From contig NZ_BMFP01000001.1 of NCBI RefSeq assembly GCF_014638845.1, forward strand, positions 1 through 64,000: a DNA stretch of 64,000 nt, read 5' to 3'. The DNA comes from Pontibacter amylolyticus. Its GTDB lineage: Bacteria > Bacteroidota > Bacteroidia > Cytophagales > Hymenobacteraceae. The translations under genes were made by a program, and so were the position numbers. Every line of letters begins with the position of its first letter. Position 1 is the stretch's first letter. The notes under the pieces are model-generated. The model had not been told where the DNA came from. It worked only from the letters and a program-made list of their open reading frames with translations, and ran no database searches. This document shows, one piece after another, positions 26,805-37,072 of this stretch.

Positions 26805-27277
26805 GCAATCAATAAAACCCGAGTAAAAGAGAAGCGGATTTCCTTGCAAATTATCTCTTTTCAGTGAGTTAACAATCCAATGAGGCAGATAATTTTATGC
26901 GAAATCGAATATTTTCTTTCACAAGACTTCGCAACATGTATACCTACCTGGATCTACAGGCGCTCCGAATCTAAACATCTATTGACCCAGCTTTGTTATG
27001 CGTATGATACTTTTTTGGAACTAACACCTTATGTTATCATACAGTAAAACCCATGGCGACCTGCCGAGCAGATGCGCTAAATTTTAATTCAATGCCATAC
27101 AAAATCAGGGATGCTATGAGACACACACAGAGCATAACACTGGGAATCCGAAAACTTGGATCCGAAAGCGCACTGATGAGAAAAAGTGCAGACGAACCAT
27201 CTAAAATACGACAATTCCTGATAGCAGACGTACATTAAAGAAGGCGCCCCTTAACTACTGCAGATAGCCCATTTCCA
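26805..27277. other. 473-bp divergent intergenic region between two kinase genes
   Basis: It must hold the promoters of the divergent hybrid kinase and PAS kinase. It contains one TATACCT word near 26941 and an 8-bp inverted repeat, GTATGATA at 27002-27009 with TATCATAC at 27035-27042, that could be an operator. A short open frame at 27053-27238 has no family features. I see no tRNA, hairpin or repeat. Confidence 0.45.
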
Positions 27278-28375
27278 ATGGATGTAAACAAAGAACTAGA
27301 ATTGTTTCAGTTCGAAAAACTTACCCAGACGCTCTTTCTCAATCATCCGGATGCCATCTTTCTACTGGATCTGGAGGGGAAATTCATGATGGTAAACGAA
27401 GAATTGTGCCGAATGACCGGGCTTGATCGGGACACACTGATCGGCCGGAGTTTTGAGCCACTCATTGAGGAAAGTAACAGAGCCTTTACAAGGGAGCGCT
27501 TTCTGGAATCGAAGCAGGACATTCCACAGCGCTACGAAACCGCCATTGTCACCAAAAGCGGTATCGCGCACCTGGATGTCACCAATTTCCCGCTCAAAAA
27601 CGACACCCGCCTCCTGGCAATTTTCGGTATTGCCAAAGACATCACCGACAAGAAACGGAAAGAGACAGAGCTTGAACAGTACACAGCGCTATTGAAGGTT
27701 CACAACGACGAGTTGGAGATATTCAGGAAAATACTGGCCCATGATATGCGCAAGCCCGTTGCCAACGCACTCGGCTTTGCTCGGCTCCTGCAAAAAAAGC
27801 TCTCTGAAAGCAAAGAAAACGAGGTGAAGCGCTACTTACTGCATACCGTAGAGTCTGTTGATGTGATGCTGCGCGATCTCAACGAACTGATCGCGTTGCA
27901 GTCGACTGGCAAGGAAAGCAAGGAAGAGATTGACGTCAACAAAACATTAAAGCGTTTGGTCAACTTCTTTCAGGAAGAGATCAGGCAGGCGGGGGCGGTC
28001 CTGGAGATCGACATTGCAGAAAATACCCGGATGCATACCATTAAGGCCTATTTCAACAGCATCCTCCGCAATCTGATCTCCAATGCGCTGAAGTACCGCA
28101 ACCCGAACCGCAAACCAGTCATCAGGTTATCGGCAAGCATGCAGCATGAGCTCATCACCATCCAAGTAGCTGACAACGGCATCGGTATGGACCTGGTCAA
28201 GATCGGTCCGGAGATGTTTCAGATGCACCGGCGATTTGCCCCAAAGGTAGCGGAGGGAAACGGACTGGGTTTGTACATCGTGAACCAGCAAGTCAGGTTG
28301 ATGGGCGGGCAGATCAGAGTCGAAAGTGAGGTCGATAAAGGGGCCACGTTCACGATCATACTGCCTACGAATTAA
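27278..28375 (+). CDS. PAS-domain sensor histidine kinase
   Basis: A 365-aa soluble kinase. One PAS domain occupies about residues 15-125 (FLLDLEGKFMMVNEELCRMTG, ending with the PAC-like ITDKKRKETELEQY). The phosphoacceptor box is LAHDMRKPVANALG near residue 155. The ATPase domain shows NLISNALKY, DNGIGMD and GNGLGLYIV. There is no receiver and no membrane helix. It converges with the NtrC-type regulator gene, 15 bp apart, so a cognate pair is possible despite opposite strands. Confidence 0.9.
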   Translation: MDVNKELELFQFEKLTQTLFLNHPDAIFLLDLEGKFMMVNEELCRMTGLDRDTLIGRSFEPLIEESNRAFTRERFLESKQDIPQRYETAIVTKSGIAHLDVTNFPLKNDTRLLAIFGIAKDITDKKRKETELEQYTALLKVHNDELEIFRKILAHDMRKPVANALGFARLLQKKLSESKENEVKRYLLHTVESVDVMLRDLNELIALQSTGKESKEEIDVNKTLKRLVNFFQEEIRQAGAVLEIDIAENTRMHTIKAYFNSILRNLISNALKYRNPNRKPVIRLSASMQHELITIQVADNGIGMDLVKIGPEMFQMHRRFAPKVAEGNGLGLYIVNQQVRLMGGQIRVESEVDKGATFTIILPTN

Positions 28376-28390
28376 TCCTGTAGCTATACC

Positions 28391-29749
28391 TTACTTCACC
28401 GTCAGCTCGTGGCTCTGGATCATGCGGTAGATCGTGGATTTGCCGATGTCGAGTTTGTCAGCTACCAGCAGCACGTTGTAATCATACCGGTCGAGGAAGC
28501 GCTGGATGATGGCAGTCGTATATTCCTTTAAGCTGCGCTCTTCGGCCAGAAAGTCCTTTTCATTGTGACTGGCGGAAAAATTAATATCCTGCTCCTGTAT
28601 CGTATCCTCATCCGCCAGCACGACGGCCAGTTCCGCCAGCGCCTTCAGTTCGCGCACGTTACCCGGAAAAGCATAGGAGAGGAGCTTCTGCTGCGCAGCC
28701 GGTGACAAATGTTTTCGTCCGAGGCCGTTCTCTTTGGCAAAGGCATCAATAAAAAACTTCGCCAGCACCAGAATGTCGCTGCCTCTTTCGCGCAGGGGAG
28801 GCAACTGGATAGGCAAACCCAACAGGCGATAATACAAGTCCTCTCTGAAACGCCCTTTTTTTACTTCCTCAGCCAAGTTTTTATGCGTGGCCACGATGAT
28901 GCGCACATCCACAGGAACCACGGCATTGCCGCCTACCCGCGTAATTTCCTTTTCCTGGAGCACGCGCAATAGTTTAGACTGCAGACTTATGTCCAGTTCG
29001 CCGATCTCGTCCAGAAAGATGGTGCCCTTGTTTGCTTCTTCAAACTTGCCCAGGCGGCGTGAGACGGCTCCGGTAAAGGCACCTTTTTCATGCCCGAACA
29101 ATTCGCTCTCGATCAGTTCACGAGGTATAGCCGCCACGTTTACCGCCACATAGGGGGCTTTTTTGCGGGTGCTGTTGTAATGGATCGCTTTGGCCACCAA
29201 TTCTTTGCCTGTACCTGTCTCGCCGTGAATGGAAACGGTGATGTTGGTTTTGGTGGCTTTATCCATCAGGTTGAACACCTTTTTGATGGCATCGCTGTTG
29301 CCAATGATCACTTTGCTGAAGTCGTACTTCTGCCCGATCTCCTCTTTGAGGTGGTCTATCTCCTCGCGCAGGGACACATTCTCCCGTATCTTGTTGATCG
29401 TGTTCCAGAGCCGCTCCGGAGTGTCTTCGTCCTTTACGATATAGTCATAGGCACCCAGTTTGAGCAGATCCACGGCCGTTGCCACATCTTCCTGACCTGA
29501 AATCACCACCACCTGCACATCCGGGTTCTGTTCTTTGATGCGCTTGAGTACCTCGGAGCCGTTTTTGTCTGGAAGCGAATAGTCTAGCGTCACCACATTG
29601 GGGCGCAGGTGCATGTTGGCAAGGCAATCGTTGGCAGAATGAAACTTACGGATTTCGTAGTCCGGATTCAGGGAAAGGTGGTATTCGAGCAGTTCGCTAT
29701 ACCAGACGTCATCATCCAGTATAAATATTTTAAAAGAACCGTTTGTCAT
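28391..29749 (-). CDS. NtrC-family response regulator (receiver, sigma-54 AAA+, Fis-type HTH)
   Basis: A 452-aa activator of sigma-54 promoters. The receiver has phosphorylatable D56 (TLDYSLPDKNG); the AAA+ domain has the Walker A GETGTGKE and the sigma-54 contact loop GAFTGA, followed by an R-finger region (LRERGSDI). A short Fis-like helix-turn-helix ends the protein (ADKLDIGKSTIYRMI). The frame extends upstream to a TTG, but ATG 29749 is immediately in front of the receiver (KIFILDDD) and is used here. Its stop overlaps by one base an AGGTATAG word. The target promoters are not apparent within this window. Confidence 0.93.
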   Translation of the reverse strand: MTNGSFKIFILDDDVWYSELLEYHLSLNPDYEIRKFHSANDCLANMHLRPNVVTLDYSLPDKNGSEVLKRIKEQNPDVQVVVISGQEDVATAVDLLKLGAYDYIVKDEDTPERLWNTINKIRENVSLREEIDHLKEEIGQKYDFSKVIIGNSDAIKKVFNLMDKATKTNITVSIHGETGTGKELVAKAIHYNSTRKKAPYVAVNVAAIPRELIESELFGHEKGAFTGAVSRRLGKFEEANKGTIFLDEIGELDISLQSKLLRVLQEKEITRVGGNAVVPVDVRIIVATHKNLAEEVKKGRFREDLYYRLLGLPIQLPPLRERGSDILVLAKFFIDAFAKENGLGRKHLSPAAQQKLLSYAFPGNVRELKALAELAVVLADEDTIQEQDINFSASHNEKDFLAEERSLKEYTTAIIQRFLDRYDYNVLLVADKLDIGKSTIYRMIQSHELTVK

Positions 29750-30125
29750 CAGGCGTCGGGTAATTGCAAAGTTCGGGTCAAATATAACTGAAAAGTTATA
29801 TCCAGATAACAGTTCCCGGCCCAATTTTGGTTTACGGGCAGGGCTTAATTAATATTTCAAAATAATGTTATAATTCGCCACGGTTCAGTACTTTAACCTA
29901 AGTAGATATACGCGTCTGTTCTCATAGCTACTTCAATTCGAAACAAGGAAAGTGGGATCGGAATCCTAGTTAAGGTAGTTAGTTTTGAAAACGCATCCGG
30001 CAGGGGAGACGCATCACAAGTTGACGCCCTGACAGGTATAGCCAACAGACTACAAGCGTATCAACGGGAAGCTGTTGGCACACCTAATCACAGGTATAGA
30101 AGGCACATCAGGAAGTTGAAGCGGC
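29750..30125. other. 376-bp intergenic region
   Basis: Upstream of the NtrC-type regulator and downstream of the DUF1206 gene. It has AT-rich sequence near 29845-29875 that may hold the regulator promoter, and two AGGTATAG words (about 30034 and 30092-30099). The second forms an inverted pair with CTATACCT at 30126-30133. I see no gene. Confidence 0.45.
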
Positions 30126-30971
30126 CTATACCTTCGTGCTGATCACTTCACACTTGGCGCGCACAAACATGAAAACGCCGTAGCAGATGAGACCTAAAGC
30201 CAGTATTCCCAGCAGGTAGGAACCATAGGACGCCTCCTCCATGAATTGGAAGGCCTCAGAACTACTGCCTGCCTCACGGGAATTCGAGGTCAGGGCGGCA
30301 CGCAGGAGCAGATAGCCGATGATCAGCCAGACTACGCCACGGGCTATGTAACCTACCATGCCGGCCCGCACGAGCGAGGTGCGGAGTTCCGGCTTCAGCT
30401 GCTGCGCCTGCACTTTGCTCATGTACTTGCCGGAATAGGCGCGGTAAAACTGATAAATTCCCATGATCATGGTGCCAACCGCCACAGCGCCCAGCAACCA
30501 CTGCCCGAAAGGCTGAGACAAGAGCTCACGCGCCAGCGTCTGACGCGAGTCTGAGCCATTTCCTCCTCCACCGTTGCCTAAAAGAAGCTGCGCAGCTGTA
30601 AAGGCAAGCACACCGTAAACGGCACCGCTAAAGGCGTAGCCGATGCGCTTTCCTATACCTTTTGCATCAGTGCCTTTCTCCTCGGTATCGCGGAAGGCCT
30701 GTATGAAGCGCCACAAGGTATAGCACAGCATACCTGCCGTCACAATGCCCAATAGCACTTTGCCATAGGGCTGCTCCAGGATGAACTGAAATACACCGGT
30801 CTTGCCGGCCTCTTCTGTGCTCTGACCGCCCAGCTCGAAGGCCGCCATAAAGGCGAGCGCCCCAACCAGGCAATACACGATTCCTTTAGCGATCAGGCCT
30901 ACGCGGGCAAAGCGCACGACCCATTCCGGACGGGGGGTAGGTATACGGGAAGGTGAAATAGAAATATCCAT
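30126..30971 (-). CDS. DUF1206 family membrane protein
   Basis: A 281-aa inner-membrane protein built of three repeats of two helices. Each repeat begins with an aromatic/glycine motif (FARVGLIAKGIVYCLVGALA; IGYAFSGAVYGVLAF; RAGMVGYIARGVVWLIIGYL), the DUF1206 pattern. Function is unknown. An in-frame ATG at 30995 would add eight residues; I use ATG 30971 (MDISIS) because a GGAAGG-like ribosome-binding site precedes it. The gene ends in GTA TAG, where the stop codon is part of an AGGTATAG word. Confidence 0.83.
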   Translation of the reverse strand: MDISISPSRIPTPRPEWVVRFARVGLIAKGIVYCLVGALAFMAAFELGGQSTEEAGKTGVFQFILEQPYGKVLLGIVTAGMLCYTLWRFIQAFRDTEEKGTDAKGIGKRIGYAFSGAVYGVLAFTAAQLLLGNGGGGNGSDSRQTLARELLSQPFGQWLLGAVAVGTMIMGIYQFYRAYSGKYMSKVQAQQLKPELRTSLVRAGMVGYIARGVVWLIIGYLLLRAALTSNSREAGSSSEAFQFMEEASYGSYLLGILALGLICYGVFMFVRAKCEVISTKV

Positions 30972-31030
30972 ATAGTGAGTATTTAACCTTCCCATACACG
31001 AAAACCCGCAGCTAAAGTTTGGTATCTTGG

Positions 31031-32320
31031 CTATAAGTTTTTGAACCGCTTATGTGCCTCTTCCTCGAGTCGGGCCCGGTGGTCCGGGTGCGCAATCTCG
31101 ATCAAAGCCTTGGCGCGCTGCCGCAGGTTCTTCCCGTACAGGTAGGCAACTCCGTATTCGGTCACCACATAATGCACGTGGGCGCGCGTTGTCACCACGC
31201 CCGCACCCTGGTTGATGTAGGGCGTGATCCGCGATATACCTTTATTCGTTACGGACGGCAGTGCAATGATCGGCTTCCCACCATCGGAGAGGGCTGCACC
31301 CCGGATAAAGTCCATCTGGCCGCCTATACCTGAGAACTGGTACGTGCCAATGGAATCTGACACTACCTGACCGGTCAGGTCAATCTCGATGGCGCTGTTG
31401 ATGGCGGTCACTTTCGGGTTGGAGCGGATGACGGTCACATCGTTCACATAGTCGGAGCTGAGCATCATGATCAGCGGGTTATCATCCACGAAATCATACA
31501 GCTCGCGGTTGCCTACGATAAAGCCCGTCGCGATCCGGCCCCGGTGCTTCTTCTTGAACTCGTTCGTTATGATCCCTTTCTCCACCAGCGGCAGTACCCC
31601 GTTAGAGAACATTTCCGTGTGAATACCAAGACCTTTGTGATTGGTCAGGCTTCTGAGCGTGGCATCCGGTATACCGCCTATGCCCATTTGCAGGGTGGCG
31701 CCGTCCTCTACCATCTCGGCGATGTAGCGTCCGATGGTTTCCTCTGTTTGGGTGATGCGCGGTCCATAATCCACTTCCGGAAGCGGCTCGTTCACCTCCA
31801 CCAGCGCATCAAAACGACGGATATTGATCAGGGCATCGCCGTGAGTGCGGGGCATCTGGGGGTTTACCTGCGCGATGACGTGCTTCGCGCTGATAACCGC
31901 CTGGCGGGCAATGTCCACAGAGACTCCCAGCGAGCAGAAACCGTGGCGGTCGGGAGGCGACACATGCACAATCGCCACATCGAGCGGCATGATGCCGGAA
32001 CGAAACAGGTTCGGGATTTCACTCAGGAAAATAGGCACATAGTCGCCGCGGCCGCTATTGACCGCCTCGCGCACGTTGGCGGATACGAAAAGGGAATTGA
32101 TATAGAAAGCGTCGCTGCAGCGTTCATCGGCGCAGGGCATGTCGCCAAAAGTGGAGATACTCACCAGCTCCACATTTCGAAGTTCGTCAGCGCGCTCGGC
32201 CAGTTTATGCAGCAGATACTGTGGTGTGGCAGCACTGCCATGCACAAACACACGATCTCCGGATTTGATAACAGAAAGGGCGTCTTCGGCTGAGGTGTAC
32301 TTCAATTGGGCTTGATTCAT
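31031..32320 (-). CDS. Acetyl-CoA hydrolase/CoA-transferase family protein
   Basis: A 429-aa enzyme of the class I CoA-transferase superfamily, related to 4-hydroxybutyrate CoA-transferase and succinyl-CoA:acetate CoA-transferase. It shows the family motifs GIGGIPDA, the catalytic glutamate in HTEMFSNGV, and the C-terminal GGQMDFIRGA and ITPYI blocks. The likely reaction is CoA transfer between acetate and another acyl group, or acyl-CoA hydrolysis. The substrate is not determinable. The gene stands alone between the DUF1206 gene and a divergent DUF4136 lipoprotein. Confidence 0.88.
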   Translation of the reverse strand: MNQAQLKYTSAEDALSVIKSGDRVFVHGSAATPQYLLHKLAERADELRNVELVSISTFGDMPCADERCSDAFYINSLFVSANVREAVNSGRGDYVPIFLSEIPNLFRSGIMPLDVAIVHVSPPDRHGFCSLGVSVDIARQAVISAKHVIAQVNPQMPRTHGDALINIRRFDALVEVNEPLPEVDYGPRITQTEETIGRYIAEMVEDGATLQMGIGGIPDATLRSLTNHKGLGIHTEMFSNGVLPLVEKGIITNEFKKKHRGRIATGFIVGNRELYDFVDDNPLIMMLSSDYVNDVTVIRSNPKVTAINSAIEIDLTGQVVSDSIGTYQFSGIGGQMDFIRGAALSDGGKPIIALPSVTNKGISRITPYINQGAGVVTTRAHVHYVVTEYGVAYLYGKNLRQRAKALIEIAHPDHRARLEEEAHKRFKNL

Positions 32321-32548
32321 GGTTTCTTGGTTTTTGAGTGTAAGCTTTGGGCGTATCGCTTAACTTACGGCTTGTCATACACTCGGTTTGAAATGCCTCC
32401 GAAATCGGGGCAGACTATTTATTTATTCGCAAAAGAATATATAAATTTGACAGCAAGCGATGATAAATGTCACCCTTAAAAATAAGCACGCGTAAGGAGG
32501 GGAGGAGAGAAGCCCCCTGCCTCCGCCGACAATACACCAACTGCATCT

Positions 32549-33157
32549 ATGAAAAGCTTTAAAAATCAACTGTCTTCAGCGCTATACCTCTTTCTGTGCG
32601 CTATTTTCCTCAGTTCATGCGTGGCCACTTCGGGCATCGACCACACCAACACGATCAGTTCATCAGAAGGGGTTCTAGGCAAAAAAAACACATATGCCTG
32701 GTATCAGCCTACACCGGCCGCGCAGCCAGCCTACGGCCCGGGCTTTGATGCCGACCTGCACAAGCACCTGCTCAAAGCGATAGAAGAAGAACTGGAGCGC
32801 AAAGGCTTCACCAAAACTACTGTGAACCCGGATATGCTGGTTGCCTATGATGTGAGCGTGTCGGTGCCGGACGCCATGGACAAACCGGAGCTTTATGGGC
32901 CAGGCTTCGGGTATAGCTACGCCTATATGAGTGGCTACAGGTATAACTATGGCAACGCGGAGCTGCCCGGTTACCGCGCGGTGGATCTTTTCAAGCAGGG
33001 TACCCTGATTTTAGACGTGATCGACCCGAAAACCAAACAGCTGCTCTGGCGCGGCTGGACCGAAGGAGCGATCAAGGACTTCGGCGCAGGCCATGGCACC
33101 GTGAAAAGCCAGGTACAGCGGATCGTAAACCGGATGCCGAACGCTACACAGCCTTAA
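32549..33157 (+). CDS. DUF4136 family lipoprotein
   Basis: A 202-aa predicted lipoprotein (IFLSSCVAT, Cys24). The mature domain matches DUF4136: YAWYQP near the start, a repeated HKHLLKAIEEELERKGF segment, then LVAYDVSVS and a C-terminal LLWRGWTEG. Such proteins are envelope lipoproteins of unknown function. It is divergent from the CoA-transferase gene and followed by a terminator. Confidence 0.87.
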   Translation: MKSFKNQLSSALYLFLCAIFLSSCVATSGIDHTNTISSSEGVLGKKNTYAWYQPTPAAQPAYGPGFDADLHKHLLKAIEEELERKGFTKTTVNPDMLVAYDVSVSVPDAMDKPELYGPGFGYSYAYMSGYRYNYGNAELPGYRAVDLFKQGTLILDVIDPKTKQLLWRGWTEGAIKDFGAGHGTVKSQVQRIVNRMPNATQP

Positions 33158-33164
33158 TAAGAAG

Positions 33165-33192
33165 ACTCCGCCTGAAAAGCGGGGTTTCTTTT
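33165..33192 (+). terminator. Intrinsic terminator after the DUF4136 gene
   Basis: ACTCCGC pairs with GCGGGGT (one wobble) across a CTGAAAA loop, followed by a long T-run to 33196. It separates the gene from the convergent antiporter gene. Confidence 0.8.
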
Positions 33193-33200
33193 TTTTATAC

Positions 33201-35195
33201 TCAATCAGCCCTGACGAGATTATTGAAGCGCATTACGTCGGAGGGTTTGCCAACCACATAAACTACATCGCCCCGCTTCAATCGTGTCTGCGCGTTGATC
33301 TCAAGCAATGTTGCGCCCTCCCGCTTGATAGCTACCACTGTTATGCCGAAGCGATTGCGCACATCGGCTTCTACCAGCGATTTACCTACCAGCGTGTCAT
33401 CTTTTGTAAAGATTCGAAAGGCAGCCACTTCTATATCAGGCAAGTCTGCCGAAATATTGCCGCCCTTGGTTTTGCTGCCCGTCATGCTGCGGAGCATCTC
33501 ATAGTTGTCAGCCCGGATACTGAAAGTAAAATTATCGATCTCATCGCGTGGCATCAGGTATTTGGAAAGCACGCGCGTGAAAATCTCTATCGACGTCTCA
33601 AACTCCTCGGGTATCACCTCATCGGCTCCTAGTCGGTAACTCTCTTCCATTTCCTTCACAAAGCGGGTCCTGACGATAATGTGAACTTTATCGCTTACCT
33701 CTCTGATGCTGGAGATGATTCGGTTGGTCGCCTCCTGGTCTGAAATGGCGATGACCACCACCCGTGCCTTGTGTATGTTTACGTGCGACAAAATGACACC
33801 GTGCACCGCGTCACCGAAAATGATGTTTTCTCCTCGCGACTGTTCCTCTCTTACAGTCACTGCATTGAGCTCCACGATCACGTAAGGTATGCTGGCATGG
33901 CGTGCCGCTTTGGCCACATTGCGCCCATTTATGCCGTAGCCCACAATGACGATATGGTCTTCCAGACGGTGCATATCGTCCAATGGCTCAAAGTTGGCCG
34001 GAGCATTGGGTAAATGGTTGTTGTCAGACACCCAAAGAGCACTCAGTTTATTGGCAATGGTATGGAAAGAACCGATCACAAAAGGTGTGATCGAGATGGT
34101 GAGCAGCGATACGGAGAGAAAGTACTGGTATACTTCCAGCGAAAGCAGACCACTCTTTATACCTGTTTTGGAAAGAATGAAAGCGAACTCACCCACCTGA
34201 AAAAGGGAAAGCCCGACCAGTATGGACGTTCGTAACGGGTATTGCAAAATTCGGGCAGCCAGGGCCGCGATCACTGCCTTCAGGAGAAAAGTGCAGGCAG
34301 TCAGCAACAGGATCAGCGGCAGGTGCTGCAGCATGAAACCAATATCAAGAAGCATCCCGATCGAAACGAAGAAGAAGCTGGTGAAAATCTCGCGAAATGG
34401 AAGGACGTTACTGGTGGCCTGGTAGCTGTACTGTGACTCGGAGATAATTAAGCCGGCCAGAAAAGCGCCCAGCGCCAAAGACAGGCCGATGCTCTGTGTC
34501 AGCCAGGCCACCGCAAAACAGATGACGACAATACTAAGAATGAAGAGCTCTCTGCTCTTCGTCCGTGCCACTACAAACAGGAGCTTAGGTACCAGGTAGC
34601 GGGCGCTGATCAATACAAAGACAATGACAAAGGCGCCTTTCAGCACCATGAGCAGTAACTCGACCACGATGTTCTCAGCCCCGCCCGCCATGAGCGGCAC
34701 CACCAGCATCATGGGCACGACCACAATATCCTGAAAAATCAGAATACCGAGTGCTATTTTACCGTGCGGGGTGCTGATCTCCCCATTGTCTTGCAACAGT
34801 TTTAGCACTATGGCGGTACTGCTGAGCGAAATCAGGAAACCGACAAAGAAACCTTCGGCTGCCGAAAAGTCGAACATCATCAGGACAAGGCCGACCAGCA
34901 CTATTGTAACAAGTACCTGGGTAGCGCCACCCAGCAGTACGGTACGCTTGATCAGGGCCAGGTTGCGCAGCGAAAACTCCATTCCGATGATAAACAGGAG
35001 CAGTATCACCCCGATTTCGGCCAGTATCTCGATGTCGTGTACATCTTTGACCAGGCTCATGCCATAGGGACCGGCGATCACACCAGTTATGAGGAAGCCC
35101 AGGATGGTAGGTAACCTGAAGCGCTGAAACAGCAAAATCACAACTACGGCCAGTCCCAGGATAATAACGACATCAGACAGGAAAGGAACTTCCAT
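33201..35195 (-). CDS. CPA2 cation:proton antiporter with TrkA-N and TrkA-C domains (KefB/RosB-like)
   Basis: A 664-aa inner-membrane transporter of the monovalent cation:proton antiporter-2 family. About 12-13 helices fill residues 1-385, including the conserved FxxGxE-type entry and LGAFLAGLIISES. A TrkA-N Rossmann domain follows (HIVIVGYGINGRNVAKAA, about residues 412-530), then a TrkA-C regulatory domain at the C terminus (about 575-664). Nucleotide-gated K+/H+ or Na+/H+ exchange is the likely role. It is oriented away from thyA and has no operon partner. Confidence 0.9.
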   Translation of the reverse strand: MEVPFLSDVVIILGLAVVVILLFQRFRLPTILGFLITGVIAGPYGMSLVKDVHDIEILAEIGVILLLFIIGMEFSLRNLALIKRTVLLGGATQVLVTIVLVGLVLMMFDFSAAEGFFVGFLISLSSTAIVLKLLQDNGEISTPHGKIALGILIFQDIVVVPMMLVVPLMAGGAENIVVELLLMVLKGAFVIVFVLISARYLVPKLLFVVARTKSRELFILSIVVICFAVAWLTQSIGLSLALGAFLAGLIISESQYSYQATSNVLPFREIFTSFFFVSIGMLLDIGFMLQHLPLILLLTACTFLLKAVIAALAARILQYPLRTSILVGLSLFQVGEFAFILSKTGIKSGLLSLEVYQYFLSVSLLTISITPFVIGSFHTIANKLSALWVSDNNHLPNAPANFEPLDDMHRLEDHIVIVGYGINGRNVAKAARHASIPYVIVELNAVTVREEQSRGENIIFGDAVHGVILSHVNIHKARVVVIAISDQEATNRIISSIREVSDKVHIIVRTRFVKEMEESYRLGADEVIPEEFETSIEIFTRVLSKYLMPRDEIDNFTFSIRADNYEMLRSMTGSKTKGGNISADLPDIEVAAFRIFTKDDTLVGKSLVEADVRNRFGITVVAIKREGATLLEINAQTRLKRGDVVYVVGKPSDVMRFNNLVRAD

Positions 35196-35409
35196 TCGAT
35201 TTTATATCCTAAAGGTTTTTGTTATTCGAGTTTGAGTATTCTAAGTTGAATTTTGGTGAAAAATAATAAAAGATTTAAGAGGAATAGCATACAACAAAAG
35301 AAGGGCAGGCACAATAAATAAATGTTTCCATAAAACAGGCAGCAGGTTTTTTGCCGGATAATTTTTGCACTATATTTAAGGTTCAAAACCATTCAGATTA
35401 CAATCCCTT

Positions 35410-36204
35410 ATGAAGCAGTACCTGGACCTCATGCAACACATCCTTGACAAGGGCGTGAAAAAAGAAGACCGTACCGGCACCGGTACCCTGAGCGTATTTG
35501 GTTACCAGATGCGTTTCGATCTGTCAGAAGGCTTTCCGCTGGTGACGACCAAAAAGGTACACCTGAAGTCCATCATCCACGAACTGCTGTGGTTTTTGAA
35601 AGGGGACACCAACATCGCCTACCTCAAGGAAAACGGCGTGACGATCTGGGACGAGTGGGCGGATGAAAATGGAAATCTGGGTCCGGTATACGGTTCGCAG
35701 TGGCGCAGCTGGCCCACACCCGATGGCCGCCATATTGACCAGATCACCCAGGTGGTGAATCAACTCAAACACAACCCTGACTCAAGACGCATTATTGTGA
35801 GTGCCTGGAACGTGGCCGAAATCGAAAACATGAAGCTGCCGCCTTGCCATGCCTTCTACCAGTTTTATGTAGCCGAGGGCAAACTGAGCTGCCAGTTATA
35901 CCAGCGATCCGCCGATGTGTTCCTGGGCGTACCCTTCAATATTGCCTCGTACGCCTTGCTGGTGCTGATGATGGCGCAGGTGACCGGTCTGGAACCGGGA
36001 GAATTTATCTGGACGGGTGGCGATACACACCTATACCTGAATCACCTGGAGCAGGCAGAGCTGCAACTGACACGTGAACCGCACACACTGCCTACCATGC
36101 GTTTGAACCCTGACGTGAAGGATATTTTCGACTTTACATTCGAAGACTTCAAACTAGAGAATTATGTTTCGCACCCAGGTATAAAGGCGCCTGTTGCTGT
36201 ATAA
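35410..36204 (+). CDS. thyA: Thymidylate synthase
   Basis: Converts dUMP to dTMP with methylene-tetrahydrofolate. At 264 aa it is exactly the length of E. coli ThyA, and the catalytic cysteine falls at the same number, C146 ([12 protein letters not shown]). Further landmarks are [11 protein letters not shown] near the start, [25 protein letters not shown] sequence near 60-75, [10 protein letters not shown], and [18 protein letters not shown]. The start is the first ATG. No folA follows: the downstream sequence is a terminator and a convergent gene. Confidence 0.98.
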   Translation: MKQYLDLMQHILDKGVKKEDRTGTGTLSVFGYQMRFDLSEGFPLVTTKKVHLKSIIHELLWFLKGDTNIAYLKENGVTIWDEWADENGNLGPVYGSQWRSWPTPDGRHIDQITQVVNQLKHNPDSRRIIVSAWNVAEIENMKLPPCHAFYQFYVAEGKLSCQLYQRSADVFLGVPFNIASYALLVLMMAQVTGLEPGEFIWTGGDTHLYLNHLEQAELQLTREPHTLPTMRLNPDVKDIFDFTFEDFKLENYVSHPGIKAPVAV

Positions 36205-36230
36205 GTTATTAAGGTATAAGCCTATAAACC

Positions 36231-36265
36231 AAAATGCCCGAAGTATAGCTTCGGGCATTTTTCGT
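36231..36265. terminator. Bidirectional terminator between thyA and the SDR gene
   Basis: A perfect 13-bp stem, AAAATGCCCGAAG (36231-36243) with its complement at 36249-36261, loop TATAG, with A-run and T-run flanks. It serves both convergent genes. Confidence 0.88.
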
Positions 36266-36981
36266 TAGGGGTTGGTAGACCAGATGCCGGCTTCCTTAAT
36301 GAACACGCGCCGGTTTAGTTTGAGCTGTGCCACGATCAACTCGGCAAAGTCCTCAGGCTGCATCACGCGATCCGGATTACCATCCGTCAGCTTCAGATCG
36401 ATAGCCATGTCGGTGGCCACGGTGCTAGGTGTGAGGGTGCTCACGCGGATATTGTGCTTGCGCACCTCCTGCATGAGCGACTCCGAAAGGCCAATAAGCG
36501 CAAACTTGGAGGCACTATAAGCACTGGTCACCGCAGCGCCTCTTTGTCCAGCCGTAGAGGAGATGTTGATGATGTCACCTGTCTGACGCTCGATCATTTC
36601 CGGCAACACCGCGCGGGTCACGTAGTATGCACCCATCAGGTTCACCCGGATGATGTTTTCCCACTCAGCCGGCTCCAGTTCCAGGAACTTGCCAAACTTA
36701 CCTATACCTGCGTTATTGATCAGGATATCAATCGGGCCGAGCTCGGCGCCAATCTGCTTCACCGCTTCGTTTACTGAGTTTATATCCGTCACATCAGCTG
36801 GCGCAACCGCCGCTTTTACACCATGTGCTTTCAGCTCAATGGCAACCTCTTCCAATTGTGCCTTGGTGCGAGCCAGCAAGCCCACGTTGACACCCTCTTT
36901 GGCCAGAGCGATCGCGATGGCCTTGCCTATACCTTTGCCAGCGCCCGTAATCAGGGCACTTTTTCCTTTTAATGATTCCAT
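36265..36981 (-). CDS. Short-chain dehydrogenase/reductase (3-ketoacyl reductase-like)
   Basis: A 238-aa NAD(P)-dependent oxidoreductase. The Rossmann motif is [10 protein letters not shown] (residues 12-21), with NNAG near 90, catalytic serine in NISSTAG and the YxxxK pair in [10 protein letters not shown]. It resembles FabG-type 3-oxoacyl reductases, but length and isolation from fatty-acid genes leave the substrate open; many Bacteroidota have such orphan SDRs. The start codon ATG directly precedes the cofactor fold. Confidence 0.9.
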   Translation of the reverse strand: MESLKGKSALITGAGKGIGKAIAIALAKEGVNVGLLARTKAQLEEVAIELKAHGVKAAVAPADVTDINSVNEAVKQIGAELGPIDILINNAGIGKFGKFLELEPAEWENIIRVNLMGAYYVTRAVLPEMIERQTGDIINISSTAGQRGAAVTSAYSASKFALIGLSESLMQEVRKHNIRVSTLTPSTVATDMAIDLKLTDGNPDRVMQPEDFAELIVAQLKLNRRVFIKEAGIWSTNP

Positions 36982-37072
36982 GTTGTAAGCAATTAATGTT
37001 TGTAGCTACAAATATACAACAGAAGCGCATGAAAGTTTACGCATTTGAAAGAGGTAAGACCAAAAGAAGGAC

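Noticed and set aside
27053..27238. Open frame of 61 codons in the kinase intergenic region
   Set aside because: No homology signature, signal peptide or clear ribosome-binding site; the composition looks random.
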